DNA of 64,000 bases, taken from Polaromonas sp. A23. Its GTDB lineage: Bacteria; Pseudomonadota; Gammaproteobacteria; Burkholderiales; Burkholderiaceae_C. The DNA lies in NCBI RefSeq assembly GCF_002001015.1, contig NZ_MUNO01000012.1:62001-126000 (forward strand). The letters run 5' to 3'. The notes under the pieces are model-generated. The model was not told the origin of the DNA and ran no database searches. It worked only from the letters and a program-made list of their open reading frames with translations. The translations under genes and the position numbers were made by a program. Each line of letters begins with the position of its first letter. Within the stretch, counting starts at the first letter, position 1. Positions 1 through 8,519 of this stretch are shown in pieces.

Positions 1-641
1 AGCGAGCCGACGCCATGGCGGCGCTGCAAGTGTATGAATCCGGGCTGGACGGGCGAAGCGAGTTTGCGGTGTCTTTCCGGCGCATATTCACCGCGCAATT
101 TCTGCCAGACGCTTCGGCCGGGCAACTTGAGGCCCATGATCGAATCGTCAGCCAGCGCATGAACGGCGCCATCGCTGCGCAGAGCGTTCGTGCGTTTTAC
201 GATCTTGACCTCAGCGAAAGCGCGCAGCGGATTGACGCCCCTTCCCTGGTTCTGCATGCCCGCCACGACATCCTGTATCCGATGGACGAGGGGCAGAGGC
301 TGGCAGCGCTCATTCCCTCCTCACGCTTCGTTCCCGTTGAGTCGCACAACAATATTCCTTTGGCTGAGGAGCCGGCGTGGCCCCGGGTGCGCGACACCGT
401 GCTTGAATTTCTCGCCGGCAATGAGGGCGCTGCGGTACCTGCGCAGACTTTCCGGCTGACCGTGCGTCAAGCCGATGTACTCAGGCAGGTAGCGCAAGGG
501 CAAACCGACAAGCAGATTGCACGCACACTGTCCCTGAGTCCGCGTACGGTGGAGATGCATGTGGGCGCTGCCCTGAAAGCTCTGGGCAGCAAGACGCGGG
601 CTGAAGCAGCGCACCGGGCCGCGCAATACGGACTCTTTTAG
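1..641 (+). CDS. Alpha/beta-hydrolase - LuxR HTH fusion protein (3' part)
   Basis: The reading frame is open to the left edge of the window, so the 5' part is missing; the frame begins at base 3. The visible 213 residues hold the end of an alpha/beta-hydrolase fold, with a likely catalytic Asp in HARHDILYP and a His in ESHNNIP. A C-terminal LuxR-type helix-turn-helix follows in the last 60 residues (LTVRQADVLRQVA, TDKQIA, SPRTVEMHV). Such fusions are usually cytoplasmic transcription regulators in which the hydrolase fold senses a small molecule; the ligand cannot be told from sequence. An ATG at 15 is in frame but would cut the hydrolase fold, so it is unlikely to be the true start. Confidence 0.8.
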   Translation, partial: RADAMAALQVYESGLDGRSEFAVSFRRIFTAQFLPDASAGQLEAHDRIVSQRMNGAIAAQSVRAFYDLDLSESAQRIDAPSLVLHARHDILYPMDEGQRLAALIPSSRFVPVESHNNIPLAEEPAWPRVRDTVLEFLAGNEGAAVPAQTFRLTVRQADVLRQVAQGQTDKQIARTLSLSPRTVEMHVGAALKALGSKTRAEAAHRAAQYGLF

Positions 642-660
642 CGCGCTCATGGTTCAAGTT

Positions 661-684
661 GCCTACGGTATTGCTTACCGTGGC
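661..684. terminator. Hairpin after the LuxR gene, possible weak terminator
   Basis: GCC(T)ACGGTA and TACCGTGGC pair around a TTGCT loop, with one bulged base. No T-run follows, so it is at best a weak intrinsic terminator. The rest of 642-813 shows nothing else recognisable. Confidence 0.3.
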
Positions 685-813
685 TGGACCGTCTGGATAC
701 CGTAGTTCACACACTGTGCTGCGCGTGTTCCGAACTGGATACTGAATCCTCGCGAATCACATTGCTGATGTGCGCCCCACCGTTCAGACACTTTGCGGCA
801 GCTCTGAAACGGC

Positions 814-1653
814 ATGACAAAACAAACAAAACAGGATCCATCAAGGATGAAAAACTATCCGCTGCACAGCAGTGAAAAAGAGCGCGACAGGCTGAAAATG
901 CAGGCGCTGGCGATATTGCCGCTTACCGAGAGCCTGCTGACAGGAGCCGGTGTCCAACCCGAGTCCCAGGTTCTGGAGTTGGGCTGCGGAAGCGGCGACG
1001 TGACCTTGTTGCTGGCGAGCCGTGTGGGGTCTGGCGGCGAGGTGGTTGCAATGGACCGTGACCCAGCTCAGCTGGACGCTGCTGCGAAGCGCGTAGCTGA
1101 AGCGGGTTTTCGGAACGTGAAGTTTGTTTTGGCTGATCTGGACGATTTTGAACCGGCCCGGACGTTTGACGCCATCGTTGGACGGTACTTCCTGTTGTAC
1201 GTCGCCAGTCCCGAGGCAGCCGTTGCGCGGGTGGCGAAATGGGTTCGACCGGGGGGGACGATGGCATTTCTGGAAATGGATTTTTTCCGCGGTGTACACA
1301 GCAGCATCTGGCCGCCTGCTTCTCCAGAAACACATCAAGCCATTGTGTTCATCGGCGACGTCATGCTGGACGCAGGCATCAACCCCTACATGGCAGCAAG
1401 GTTGCCGAGTATTTTGATGCGTTACGGCAGTGTGCAAGTACAGACTTCAGCGCCTCCTCAATATGGCGCGCGTTCGGTTGAACTTCCCCTGGAGGCGGTC
1501 AGGTCGGTCACGCCCATGGCCCGAAAGCTTGGGCGTGCGGATGCGGATCACCACGACGTCGACGCGTTGCTGGCTCGCGAATTGGCGGGCCGCGACGAGC
1601 ACACCGTTACCGTGCCGCCCATGTCTGTTGCAGCGTGGGTGCAGCTGGCGTGA
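814..1653 (+). CDS. Class I SAM-dependent methyltransferase
   Basis: A 279-residue protein with a Rossmann-type SAM-binding domain. Motif I (LELGCGSGDV) lies near residues 55-63, an acidic strand-2 end (VVAMDRD) follows, and the post-I region is ADLDDF. The C-terminal third is the variable substrate-binding part, so the methyl acceptor cannot be assigned. An in-frame ATG at 847 is an alternative start and would remove a polar 11-residue leader. The stop overlaps a GTG start of the downstream acetyltransferase gene, which suggests the two are translated together. Confidence 0.8.
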   Translation: MTKQTKQDPSRMKNYPLHSSEKERDRLKMQALAILPLTESLLTGAGVQPESQVLELGCGSGDVTLLLASRVGSGGEVVAMDRDPAQLDAAAKRVAEAGFRNVKFVLADLDDFEPARTFDAIVGRYFLLYVASPEAAVARVAKWVRPGGTMAFLEMDFFRGVHSSIWPPASPETHQAIVFIGDVMLDAGINPYMAARLPSILMRYGSVQVQTSAPPQYGARSVELPLEAVRSVTPMARKLGRADADHHDVDALLARELAGRDEHTVTVPPMSVAAWVQLA

Positions 1654-2120
1654 GGCACGCCGCGCCTTCCGTGCGCATTGACCATCTTGCCGATCACCCG
1701 CAGCATCTTGCGACGCTGGCCGCGTGGCACCAGGCGCAATTTGGCTATCTCAATACCGCGGTCACGATTGAGCAGCGCACGGAAAGGTTGAGGGCATCCG
1801 CGCAGAAAGGTGCATTGCCGGTGACTTTTGTAGCGGTCTGCGAAGACCAGCTCCTGGGATCGGCAAGTCTGTTGGCACAGACGATTACCCATTCCCATTT
1901 GTCGCCGTGGCTGTCCAGCGTTTATGTGGCGGCCGATCACAGGAACAGAGGGATAGGGTCGGCGCTGGTTCGGCATGCGGTTCAGGAGGCCGCCGGCATG
2001 GGCATGGACAAGGTCTATTTATTTACACCGAACAGCGAAGCCCTGTACGCCCGGCTAGGCTGGAAAGTTCTTGAGCATGCAGAGCATCAGGGGCACCGCC
2101 TCACGATCATGTGCATATAG
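1650..2120 (+). CDS. GNAT-family N-acetyltransferase
   Basis: A 156-residue GCN5-type acetyltransferase. Motif A is clear: a beta-strand SSVYVAA followed by the acetyl-CoA pyrophosphate loop RNRGIGSAL near residues 98-106, then the motif B region YLFTPNSEALYARLGW. The GTG at 1650 overlaps the methyltransferase stop in a GTGA arrangement and is the preferred start; another GTG lies at 1635. The substrate is unknown. It ends in a convergent arrangement with the PHA-system gene, with a perfect palindrome between them. Confidence 0.8.
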   Translation: MRHAAPSVRIDHLADHPQHLATLAAWHQAQFGYLNTAVTIEQRTERLRASAQKGALPVTFVAVCEDQLLGSASLLAQTITHSHLSPWLSSVYVAADHRNRGIGSALVRHAVQEAAGMGMDKVYLFTPNSEALYARLGWKVLEHAEHQGHRLTIMCI

Positions 2121-2129
2121 AGGAACAAT

Positions 2130-2147
2130 GCGGCCCAATTGGGCCGC
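2130..2147. terminator. Perfect palindrome between convergent genes
   Basis: GCGGCCC and GGGCCGC form a 7-bp GC-only stem around AATT, midway between the converging stops at 2120 and 2153. It suits a bidirectional terminator, although T-runs are short on both sides. Confidence 0.5.
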
Positions 2148-2152
2148 TGCCG

Positions 2153-2479
2153 TCATTTCGCTGCGGGTTTCTTTTTGGCGGCAGGCTTTTTCTGCGCCAG
2201 CAGCGCATCCAGGTTTTTGACGATCTCGCCTTCGATCTTGTCCTTGAAGGCGCCGAGCAGAAAGCCCAGTTTGGCGTCGAGCTCAAACAGGTCTTTGGTG
2301 ACCTTGAGCGTGCCGTTGACACCCGATCGGGTAAAACTGACTTCGTCCTCGCTGGCGCCTTCTTCATAGGTGCAGCTCATGTCGAATTTTTCTTCGACCT
2401 GCTCGGCCCATTTGAAAGCGATCTTGCGCGCCTGGGCCAGGCCCAGGGTGTGTTCGCGCTCGATGTGGATGTCAGCCAT
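2153..2479 (-). CDS. Polyhydroxyalkanoic acid system family protein
   Basis: A 108-residue protein that matches my memory of the small PHA-granule-associated family found in PHA-producing Proteobacteria (MADIHIEREH start, conserved FKWAEQVEEKF, and an Ala/Lys/Pro-rich AAKKKPAAK tail). It probably binds or regulates PHA granules; no enzymatic role is known. The start is ATG at 2479, preceded by AAGGAGAC on the minus strand. The open frame continues upstream but is not protein-like there. The gene overlaps the end of the aminopeptidase gene by 8 bases, so it is probably the last gene of a three-gene minus-strand operon. Confidence 0.75.
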   Translation of the reverse strand: MADIHIEREHTLGLAQARKIAFKWAEQVEEKFDMSCTYEEGASEDEVSFTRSGVNGTLKVTKDLFELDAKLGFLLGAFKDKIEGEIVKNLDALLAQKKPAAKKKPAAK

Positions 2480-3581
2480 GGGGTGTCTCCTTGTTCTGGG
2501 TTGTTGTGAAAGTTTGAAGCGCTGCGTGGCGTTCTGCTTTGGGCAGGGCTGCCAGCCGCCTGACCGCATCATAAAACCGCGGCCAGTCGCTGCCTTCGCG
2601 CACAAACAGGGCTTCAAAGCCGGGCACCAGTTCGTCATAGGCGGCCAGCGCGCCAAGGGATGCGTTGTTGGTGCGGGCTACCCACGGGTCGTAGCCGGCG
2701 TAGCCGCCCCAGCTTTCGCGCAGGGCTGCATAACGCGTGTGAAAAGTCTGCATTGCTATGTTTTTCATAGCTGCTTGCGCCCGCCTTTCTTGGGCTTGAA
2801 CCGGTTTTGACTCATAAATTTCACTCAATTCGCGCCGCAGGCGCAAAGTCAGGGCGCGAAACTGCTGGCGGCGCTGGCTGTACACCGCGTATTCCTCGCG
2901 CGCCGCAGGGCTGCCATGGGCGGCCAGCCAGCGTGCGCCGCCCAGGCGCTCTACCGCGGTGGCAAAGGACTCGTTGAAGTCCATGTCGTTGGCGGCGTAA
3001 ACCACCTGGTGGGCCAGCTCATGAAAAATCAGTCTGGCGAGTTCACCGTCGGGGTAGCCGATGAAGGTGTTGAGCAACGGGTCACCGCCCGCCCAGTTCA
3101 TCCAGCCGAGGGTGGAATACGCCGGCACCCCATAGACGCTGGCCTCCAGGCCCTGTGCGCGCAGTCTGTCGGCTTCGGCGCGCGCCTCGTCTTCGTCAAA
3201 GTAGCCCTTGTAGCCCACGCAGCCGGTGACAGGAAAGCACCAAGTGTGCAGCGTCAGCGAAAACTCGGGTGCTGCCGACACGTTCCACACCACGGCCTTG
3301 CGGCGCAGGTCAGCGTAGCGCTGGTAGCTGGCGTTGTCGGGGAGCTTCAGTTCGGTGACGGCAAAGCGCCGTATCTGCTGGGTCAGGGCCAGCCGGGCCC
3401 TGAGTTTTTCGGGGGTTTCGCTGTCCTGCAGCCAGTCGTCAACGGGCCGGGCGGCCTTCATCAATTGAAGGTGGCCGCTGACGGATTGCCAGTAATACCC
3501 GATGCTGGCGCAACCAGACAGGCCCAGCAGCACGGCGGTGAGCAGGGCGGCTGTTCGGGGCGTTGTCCGGATGGCGCGCAT
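2472..3581 (-). CDS. Putative zinc aminopeptidase, lipoprotein
   Basis: A 369-residue predicted aminopeptidase (Aminopep family type). The N-terminus is a lipoprotein signal with lipobox LSGC (Cys24), so the enzyme should be anchored in an envelope membrane. The zinc motif HELAH lies at 187-191, and NESFATAVE near 203-211 supplies a possible third ligand Glu. Residues of roughly 256-277 are encoded by a copy of a short genomic repeat (see findings) and are probably an inserted surface loop. An AAGAGG ribosome site precedes the ATG. It sits 5 bases after the molybdopterin oxidoreductase gene and overlaps the PHA-system gene. Confidence 0.82.
   Translation of the reverse strand: MRAIRTTPRTAALLTAVLLGLSGCASIGYYWQSVSGHLQLMKAARPVDDWLQDSETPEKLRARLALTQQIRRFAVTELKLPDNASYQRYADLRRKAVVWNVSAAPEFSLTLHTWCFPVTGCVGYKGYFDEDEARAEADRLRAQGLEASVYGVPAYSTLGWMNWAGGDPLLNTFIGYPDGELARLIFHELAHQVVYAANDMDFNESFATAVERLGGARWLAAHGSPAAREEYAVYSQRRQQFRALTLRLRRELSEIYESKPVQAQERRAQAAMKNIAMQTFHTRYAALRESWGGYAGYDPWVARTNNASLGALAAYDELVPGFEALFVREGSDWPRFYDAVRRLAALPKAERHAALQTFTTTQNKETPHG
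2751..2812 (+). repeat. Short hairpin repeat inside the aminopeptidase gene (copy A)
   Basis: GCTATG-tttttCATAGC hairpin followed by TGCTTGCGCCCG and a GGG/GG-rich tail. It aligns with the reverse complement of 14853-14915: same GCTAT/ATAGC hairpin, same T5 loop, then CTG..TGCGCCCG. It lies in frame within the coding sequence on the opposite strand. The ends are approximate. Confidence 0.65.
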
Positions 3582-3586
3582 CCTCT

Positions 3587-5701
3587 TCAGAGTGATGGCG
3601 AGGTGTCAAGTTGCACCTCGACCATGCAATCGTAGAAAACAGGGCCACGCCCGAGGTCGGTCAGGTGCTGGCTGGTGAGCTGGTTGACGTTGGTACCGTC
3701 CAGGCCGAACTTGCGCCACCAGACGCCCAGGCCATGAACCACGCCGGGTCGGGCGCGTTTGGACACCTCGGCCTTGACGCGGTATTCGCCGCGCTGGTTG
3801 AACACCCTGACGACGGCACCGGCGGTGATGCCGCGCGCCAATGCGTCCTCTGCGTTGATTTCCAGCACCGGTTCGCCTTCAATGTCACGCAGGCTTTTGA
3901 CGTTGACAAAGGTGGAGTTCAGGAAGTTGCGGGCCGGTGGAGAGATCATGGCCAGCGGGTGGCCTGCCGATGTGCCGGCCACCTCGTAGTTGGGCACGTG
4001 GTCAGGCAGGCCGTCCAGGCCCTGGGCCTGCAAGCGCGCGCTGAAAAACTCGCATTTGCCGGAGGGGGTGGGGAAATGGCCTTCGGCAAACGGGGCGTCG
4101 GAGACAGGCAGTGAAGCAAACCCCTTGTCCAGCAACTCATTGAAATCAATGCGGTCACCACCGGGGTGGCTGAAGGCTGTGCGGCACAGGGTTTCGTCGT
4201 CGTCGGCAAAGCAGGGCTCGGTGTAACCCATGCGCGCCGCCAGACCGCGGAAGACTTCGGTGTTGGGCCGGGCCTGGCCCACGGGCGCAATCGCCGGCTG
4301 GTTCAACAAAACGTCGGTGTGGCCATAAGCGCCGTGCACGTCCCAATGCTCCAGCTGCGTGGTGGCCGGCAAGATGAAGTCGGCATAGTCGGCGGTGTCG
4401 GTCTGAAAATGTTCCAGCACCACGGTAAACAGGTCTTCGCGCGCAAAACCTTGAACCACCTTGCCCGAGTCAGGGGCCACCGCGACCGGATTGCTGTTGT
4501 AGACGATCAGCGCTTCTATCTTCGGGCCGAAGCCGGGGGAGCTGTCCCTGAGCAGGTCGTCCCCGATGGTGACCATGTTGATGGTGCGCGGCTGGCGGCC
4601 GGCCAGCAGGTCAGGCCGCTGGAGCGCCGCCCGGTTGATAGGGAACATGCCCGAGCTTGACAGCAACACGCCGCCGGCGCGGTGTCGCCAAGCGCCAATG
4701 AGTGCCGGCAGGCAGGCCACGGCCCGCGTGGCGTTGCCGCCGCCGCGCACGCGCTGCATGCCGTAGTTCAGGCGAATCGCCGCGGGTTGCCCATTGACGA
4801 AACACTGGCCGTAGTCCCGCGCCAGAGAGCGCACCTGTTCCACCGGTACGCCGCATACCTCTGCAACACGCTCCGGATTCCATAGCAGTGCGCGCTCGCG
4901 CAGCAAGGGCCAGCCTTCGGTATGGGCATTGATATAGGCATGGTCGAGCCAGTCGTGAACAATCAGTTCGTGCATGATGCCCAGCGCCAGCGCGGCGTCT
5001 GTGCCGGGGCGCAGGGCGATGTGCTCGTGGCATTTCTCGGCGGTCTCGGTTTTGCGCGGGTCGATGCAGATGATTTTTGCGCCCTGGCGTTTGGCCTCTT
5101 GCGCATAGCGCCAGAAGTGCAGGTTGCTGGCAATTGAATTGCTGCCCCAGATCAGGATCAGTTTTGCTTCGGCAAAAAACTCGACCTTCATGCCGACCTT
5201 GCCGCCCAGGGTTTGTGTCAGGCCCTCGCCGCCGGCGGCTGAACAGATGGTGCGGTCCAGCAGCGAAGCGCCCAGTTTGTTGAAAAAGCGCGCCGCAATG
5301 CTTTCGCTTTGCACCAGGCCCATGGTGCCGGCGTAGCTGTAGGGTGCGATGGCTTGGGGGTCGCGTTGTGCAATGGCCTTGAGCTGCGCTGCGATCTCGT
5401 CCAGCGCGCTCTCCCAACTGACCGCCTCGAACTGCCCGGAGCCCTTGGGGCCCACGCGCTTGAGGGGTTGCAGGATGCGGTCGGGGTGGTAGGTGCGCTC
5501 GGGGTAGCGCGACACCTTGGTACACAACACGCCGCCGGTTTGTGCGTGTTCGGGATTGCCCTGGACTTTGACCGCTACACCGTTTTCCACGGTGGTTACC
5601 AGCGCGCAGGTATCGGGACAGTCGTGCGGGCAGGCGCCGCGCACTTTGGCCGCGCCTTTCACGAAACTTACATTAGGGGAGATGCTGATGGAAACCGGCA
5701 T
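3587..5701 (-). CDS. Molybdopterin-dependent oxidoreductase (DMSO reductase superfamily)
   Basis: A 704-residue catalytic subunit of the Mo/W-bisPGD superfamily. The N-terminal [4Fe-4S] motif is CPHDCPDTC with a distant Cys (Cys24, 28, 32 and 60). The Mo-cofactor domains follow (WGSN, IDPR, and a C-terminal molydopterin dinucleotide-binding domain with FVNVKSLRD). There is no Tat-type twin-Arg leader, so it is probably cytoplasmic. No electron-transfer subunit gene adjoins it, as in several single-subunit anaerobic-dehydrogenase-like families; the substrate cannot be named. ATG at 5701 has a poor ribosome site, and a GTG at 5662 is a possible alternative. It is the first gene of the minus-strand operon and is divergent from the binding-protein gene at 5765. 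Confidence 0.85.
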   Translation of the reverse strand: MPVSISISPNVSFVKGAAKVRGACPHDCPDTCALVTTVENGVAVKVQGNPEHAQTGGVLCTKVSRYPERTYHPDRILQPLKRVGPKGSGQFEAVSWESALDEIAAQLKAIAQRDPQAIAPYSYAGTMGLVQSESIAARFFNKLGASLLDRTICSAAGGEGLTQTLGGKVGMKVEFFAEAKLILIWGSNSIASNLHFWRYAQEAKRQGAKIICIDPRKTETAEKCHEHIALRPGTDAALALGIMHELIVHDWLDHAYINAHTEGWPLLRERALLWNPERVAEVCGVPVEQVRSLARDYGQCFVNGQPAAIRLNYGMQRVRGGGNATRAVACLPALIGAWRHRAGGVLLSSSGMFPINRAALQRPDLLAGRQPRTINMVTIGDDLLRDSSPGFGPKIEALIVYNSNPVAVAPDSGKVVQGFAREDLFTVVLEHFQTDTADYADFILPATTQLEHWDVHGAYGHTDVLLNQPAIAPVGQARPNTEVFRGLAARMGYTEPCFADDDETLCRTAFSHPGGDRIDFNELLDKGFASLPVSDAPFAEGHFPTPSGKCEFFSARLQAQGLDGLPDHVPNYEVAGTSAGHPLAMISPPARNFLNSTFVNVKSLRDIEGEPVLEINAEDALARGITAGAVVRVFNQRGEYRVKAEVSKRARPGVVHGLGVWWRKFGLDGTNVNQLTSQHLTDLGRGPVFYDCMVEVQLDTSPSL

Positions 5702-5764
5702 AAATAGAACTACATTTACTTACAAGGAGTCGGCCCTGCTTGCGCTTCAGCCAGGGCAACCAAT

Positions 5765-6895
5765 ATGAAAACATTACACCCGCTGGGGCAAACCCTTATC
5801 GTAGCTGTCCTGGCGTTCGCCGGTGCAGTTGTACACAGCCAGGACGGGGTCAGCAAAACTTCCATTGTGCTTGGCCAGACACTGGCCATGTCTGGCCCCG
5901 GGTCTTCGCTGGCCCAGTCTTTCCACCAGGGCGCCAAGCTGTACTTCGACACCGTCAACGCCGCCGGCGGTGTCAACGGCCGCAAAATTGAACTGGTGAC
6001 GCTGGACGACCAGGGCAACCCTGCCAACACCTTGGTCAACACCAAAAAGCTGCTTGACCAGGGCGTGCTCTCGTTGTTTGGTTTTTACGGCTCGCCCCAG
6101 GTGACGGCTGCCTACCCGCTGATCAAGGACGGCGACGTACTGCTGTTTGCCCCCATGGCGGCTGCCGACGAGTTTCGCGGCGCGCTGTATGCCAATGTGT
6201 ATTCGCTGCGGCCAGGTTATTCGGAAGAGGCGGCGGCCATCACCAGGCATGCTGCCGCCCTGGGCGCGCGCAAGCTGGCCATCCTGCATGCCAACGACGG
6301 CGAGTCCCTGGCTGCACTGGAGTCGGCCCAGCGAACCATGACCAGCATGGGCGCCAACTTGCTGACCACCGCCGCCTTTACCGGTAGCAAGGTTGGCGGC
6401 AGTGTGGACAAGGCGCTGGCACCCGGCCCCGAATCGGTGCTGGTGATTGGTGACTCCCAAAGTGCCGCCTTGGTGGTGCGTGAGTTGCGGGCCAAGGGCT
6501 TTCGCGGACCGATCTATGGTTTTTCAAACACCGGTGAGAGCCTGCTGGCCGAGCTGCTGGGCAAGTCCGGGGCCGGCGTGGTGGTTGCACGCGTGGTGCC
6601 GAAAAGCGATGGAACCAAGGTTGCCCTGGTGCGCGAGCTGCAGGCCGACGCGGCTGCCGCAAAGCTTGGCAAGCCCAATGTGTACATGGTGGAAGGGTAC
6701 ATCGCGGCCCGGGTCTATACGGAAGCCTTGCGGCGGGTGAGCAAGGAGCCGACACGGGCCAAACTCAGGAAAGCGATTGAAGCGCTGGACGACGTCAGTA
6801 TTGGCGGCTTCCGCGTTCACTTTGTGGAGGATCGTGTGGGGTCGCGGTTGGTTGAGTTGGGTTTGATCGATTCGCAGGGGCGGGTGCGCGAATAA
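5765..6895 (+). CDS. ABC transporter periplasmic substrate-binding protein (copy 1)
   Basis: A 376-residue type I periplasmic binding protein (Peripla_BP_6, branched-chain amino acid/amide type). It has a signal peptide of about 26 residues ending near VVHS-Q. Family features are VLGQTLAMSGPG, GAKLYFDTVNAAGG, LVTLDD and GFYGSPQVTAAYPL. It would capture a small organic solute in the periplasm; the ligand is not predictable. No permease or ATPase genes adjoin it. The downstream gene is a clear paralog of the same length, so the pair arose by tandem duplication. Confidence 0.85.
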   Translation: MKTLHPLGQTLIVAVLAFAGAVVHSQDGVSKTSIVLGQTLAMSGPGSSLAQSFHQGAKLYFDTVNAAGGVNGRKIELVTLDDQGNPANTLVNTKKLLDQGVLSLFGFYGSPQVTAAYPLIKDGDVLLFAPMAAADEFRGALYANVYSLRPGYSEEAAAITRHAAALGARKLAILHANDGESLAALESAQRTMTSMGANLLTTAAFTGSKVGGSVDKALAPGPESVLVIGDSQSAALVVRELRAKGFRGPIYGFSNTGESLLAELLGKSGAGVVVARVVPKSDGTKVALVRELQADAAAAKLGKPNVYMVEGYIAARVYTEALRRVSKEPTRAKLRKAIEALDDVSIGGFRVHFVEDRVGSRLVELGLIDSQGRVRE

Positions 6896-7002
6896 AAGGC
6901 GCCACTGCAGGATTCAGGCATGAATCTGGCTACGGTGTTATTACTATGGTGTTAATAAATGAAGGCAACCGCCGCCATGAACCACTTTTCAGGGAAGCAC
7001 TA

Positions 7003-8133
7003 ATGAAAACATCTCATCCCCTGCGGCAAACCCTGGCTGTGGCGGCTTTGCTGCTGGCCAGCGCTGCCAGCTTTGGTCAGGACGGCGTGAGCAAGACCGC
7101 TATCGTGCTGGGGCAGTCCCTGCCGCTGACCGGTCCGGGTTCGTCGCTGGCCAAGCCCTTTCATCAGGGGGCCAAGATGTACTTTGACCGCGTCAACGCG
7201 GCCGGCGGCATCCATGGTCGCCAGATCGAACTGGTTACTCTGGATGACGAAGGCTACGCGGCGACCACGGCGGCAAACACCCAAAAGCTGCTTGGGCAGG
7301 GTGTGTTCTCCCTCTTTGGTTTTTATGGCTCCCCCCAGGTCACCACGGTTTACCCGCTTATCAAGAACAGCGAAACAGTTCTGTTCGCGCCCATGGCTGC
7401 CGCCGATGAATTTCGGGGTCCTCAATACCCCAACGTTTATTTGCTGCGCCCCGGCTATTCGGAAGAGGCCGCAGCAGTGACAAAACATGCTGAAACCCTG
7501 GGGGCCCGAAAGTTTTTCATCCTGTACGCCGGCGATAGCGAATCCCAGGCGGCGCTGGATTCGGCAACACGGGTCTTCACCAGCCTGGGCGTCAATTTGT
7601 TGGGCAAAGACACCTTGGGCTCGGCTGGGTTGGCGGCCACGGTCGAGAAGGTGCTTGCGGCCAAGCCTGAATCGGTTCTCTTGATCAGTGACTCCGTTGC
7701 CGCTGCTCCTGCGGTTCGCGCCTTGCGCGCCAAGGGTTTTCGTGGGGCTATTTACGGTTTTTCCAACACGGGTGAAAGCCTGCTGGCCGAGCAACTTGGC
7801 CCGGCAGGGGCCGGCGTGGTGGTGGTGCGTGCGGTGCCCAAAAGCGACGGTAACCGCGTGGCAGTGGTGCGCGAGCTGCAAGAGGACGCGGCGGCCGCGA
7901 AGCTGGGCAAACCCAATGTTTATATGCTGGAAGGCTATATTGCCGCGCGGGTGTATGCCGAGGCATTGCGGCGCGCCGGCAAAGAACCAACGCGGGCCAA
8001 ACTTAAAAAGGCCATTGATGGGCTGAACGAGGTGAGCATAGGCGGTTTTCGCGTTCACTTCGCCGATGATCGCGTGGGCTCCCGCCTGGTGGAGCTCAGC
8101 CTGATTGATTCGCTGGGGCGGGTCAGGGAATAA
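7003..8133 (+). CDS. ABC transporter periplasmic substrate-binding protein (copy 2)
   Basis: Paralog of the preceding gene, also 376 residues, with long matching stretches (DGVSKT.IVLGQ, GSSLA, FFGFYGSPQ-type core, APMAAADEFRG, LRPGYSEEAAA, SIGGFRVHF). Its signal peptide ends near SAASFG-Q. The ATG at 7003 follows a GGAAGC ribosome site; the open frame extends upstream to 6946 but adds a non-signal leader. As for copy 1, no transporter partner lies nearby, so it probably shares a permease encoded elsewhere or serves a sensor. Ligand specificities of the two copies may differ. Confidence 0.85.
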   Translation: MKTSHPLRQTLAVAALLLASAASFGQDGVSKTAIVLGQSLPLTGPGSSLAKPFHQGAKMYFDRVNAAGGIHGRQIELVTLDDEGYAATTAANTQKLLGQGVFSLFGFYGSPQVTTVYPLIKNSETVLFAPMAAADEFRGPQYPNVYLLRPGYSEEAAAVTKHAETLGARKFFILYAGDSESQAALDSATRVFTSLGVNLLGKDTLGSAGLAATVEKVLAAKPESVLLISDSVAAAPAVRALRAKGFRGAIYGFSNTGESLLAEQLGPAGAGVVVVRAVPKSDGNRVAVVRELQEDAAAAKLGKPNVYMLEGYIAARVYAEALRRAGKEPTRAKLKKAIDGLNEVSIGGFRVHFADDRVGSRLVELSLIDSLGRVRE

Positions 8134-8188
8134 CCGGCGCTTTGCAACGCAGGGCCGCAGAAGCGTTTGCGTTGTTCGGGCTGTAGTT

Positions 8189-8349
8189 AGTGCAGTGTTG
8201 CACGCTGTCTGGAACATAAAACCGCGTCTTTTGCGCCATGGCTGCGTTGCAAATCCGCGCGATACCTGGGGTATCGCTGTGGTTTGCGCCTTGCCCTGAC
8301 CCAAAATCCATCGCTTTTATTTGTTCCATCAAGCATGCAACACTGCACT
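8189..8349. repeat. 161-bp palindromic (MITE-like) element
   Basis: The ends are near-identical inverted repeats: AGTGCAGTGTTGCA at 8189-8202, matched by its reverse complement at 8336-8349, with TGGAACA extending the match inward. The exact centre carries an 8-bp perfect stem, GCGATACC/GGTATCGC, with loop TGG (8259-8277). Between centre and ends the two arms still align (taaaa, ttttg, gcaaa). The whole unit is therefore one long imperfect hairpin. No coding frame of note and no clear target duplication. It fills the middle of the 386-base gap 8134-8519; the flanks hold nothing recognisable. Confidence 0.75.
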
Positions 8350-8519
8350 TGAGGCTGCAGCCACGGGGCACGGGTGGGGTCCCCCACACGAAGACCCGCA
8401 GCGGGCCGGCCGGGTCCGGATTGACCAATCCCTTTGGCTGCTGCGGAGGCGGTTATGCTTGAACCCGACCGCGCGGACGTGGTCTATGCCCTCCAACCAA
8501 CCGTCTCTTTTTCTCGCCC

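Noticed and set aside
841-1437. Minus-strand open frame of 198 codons
   Set aside because: It is a shadow of the methyltransferase gene, with no domain and with non-protein-like composition.
7000-8304. Minus-strand open frame of 434 codons
   Set aside because: It is the antisense of the second binding-protein gene; a long frame arises from GC-rich codon bias.
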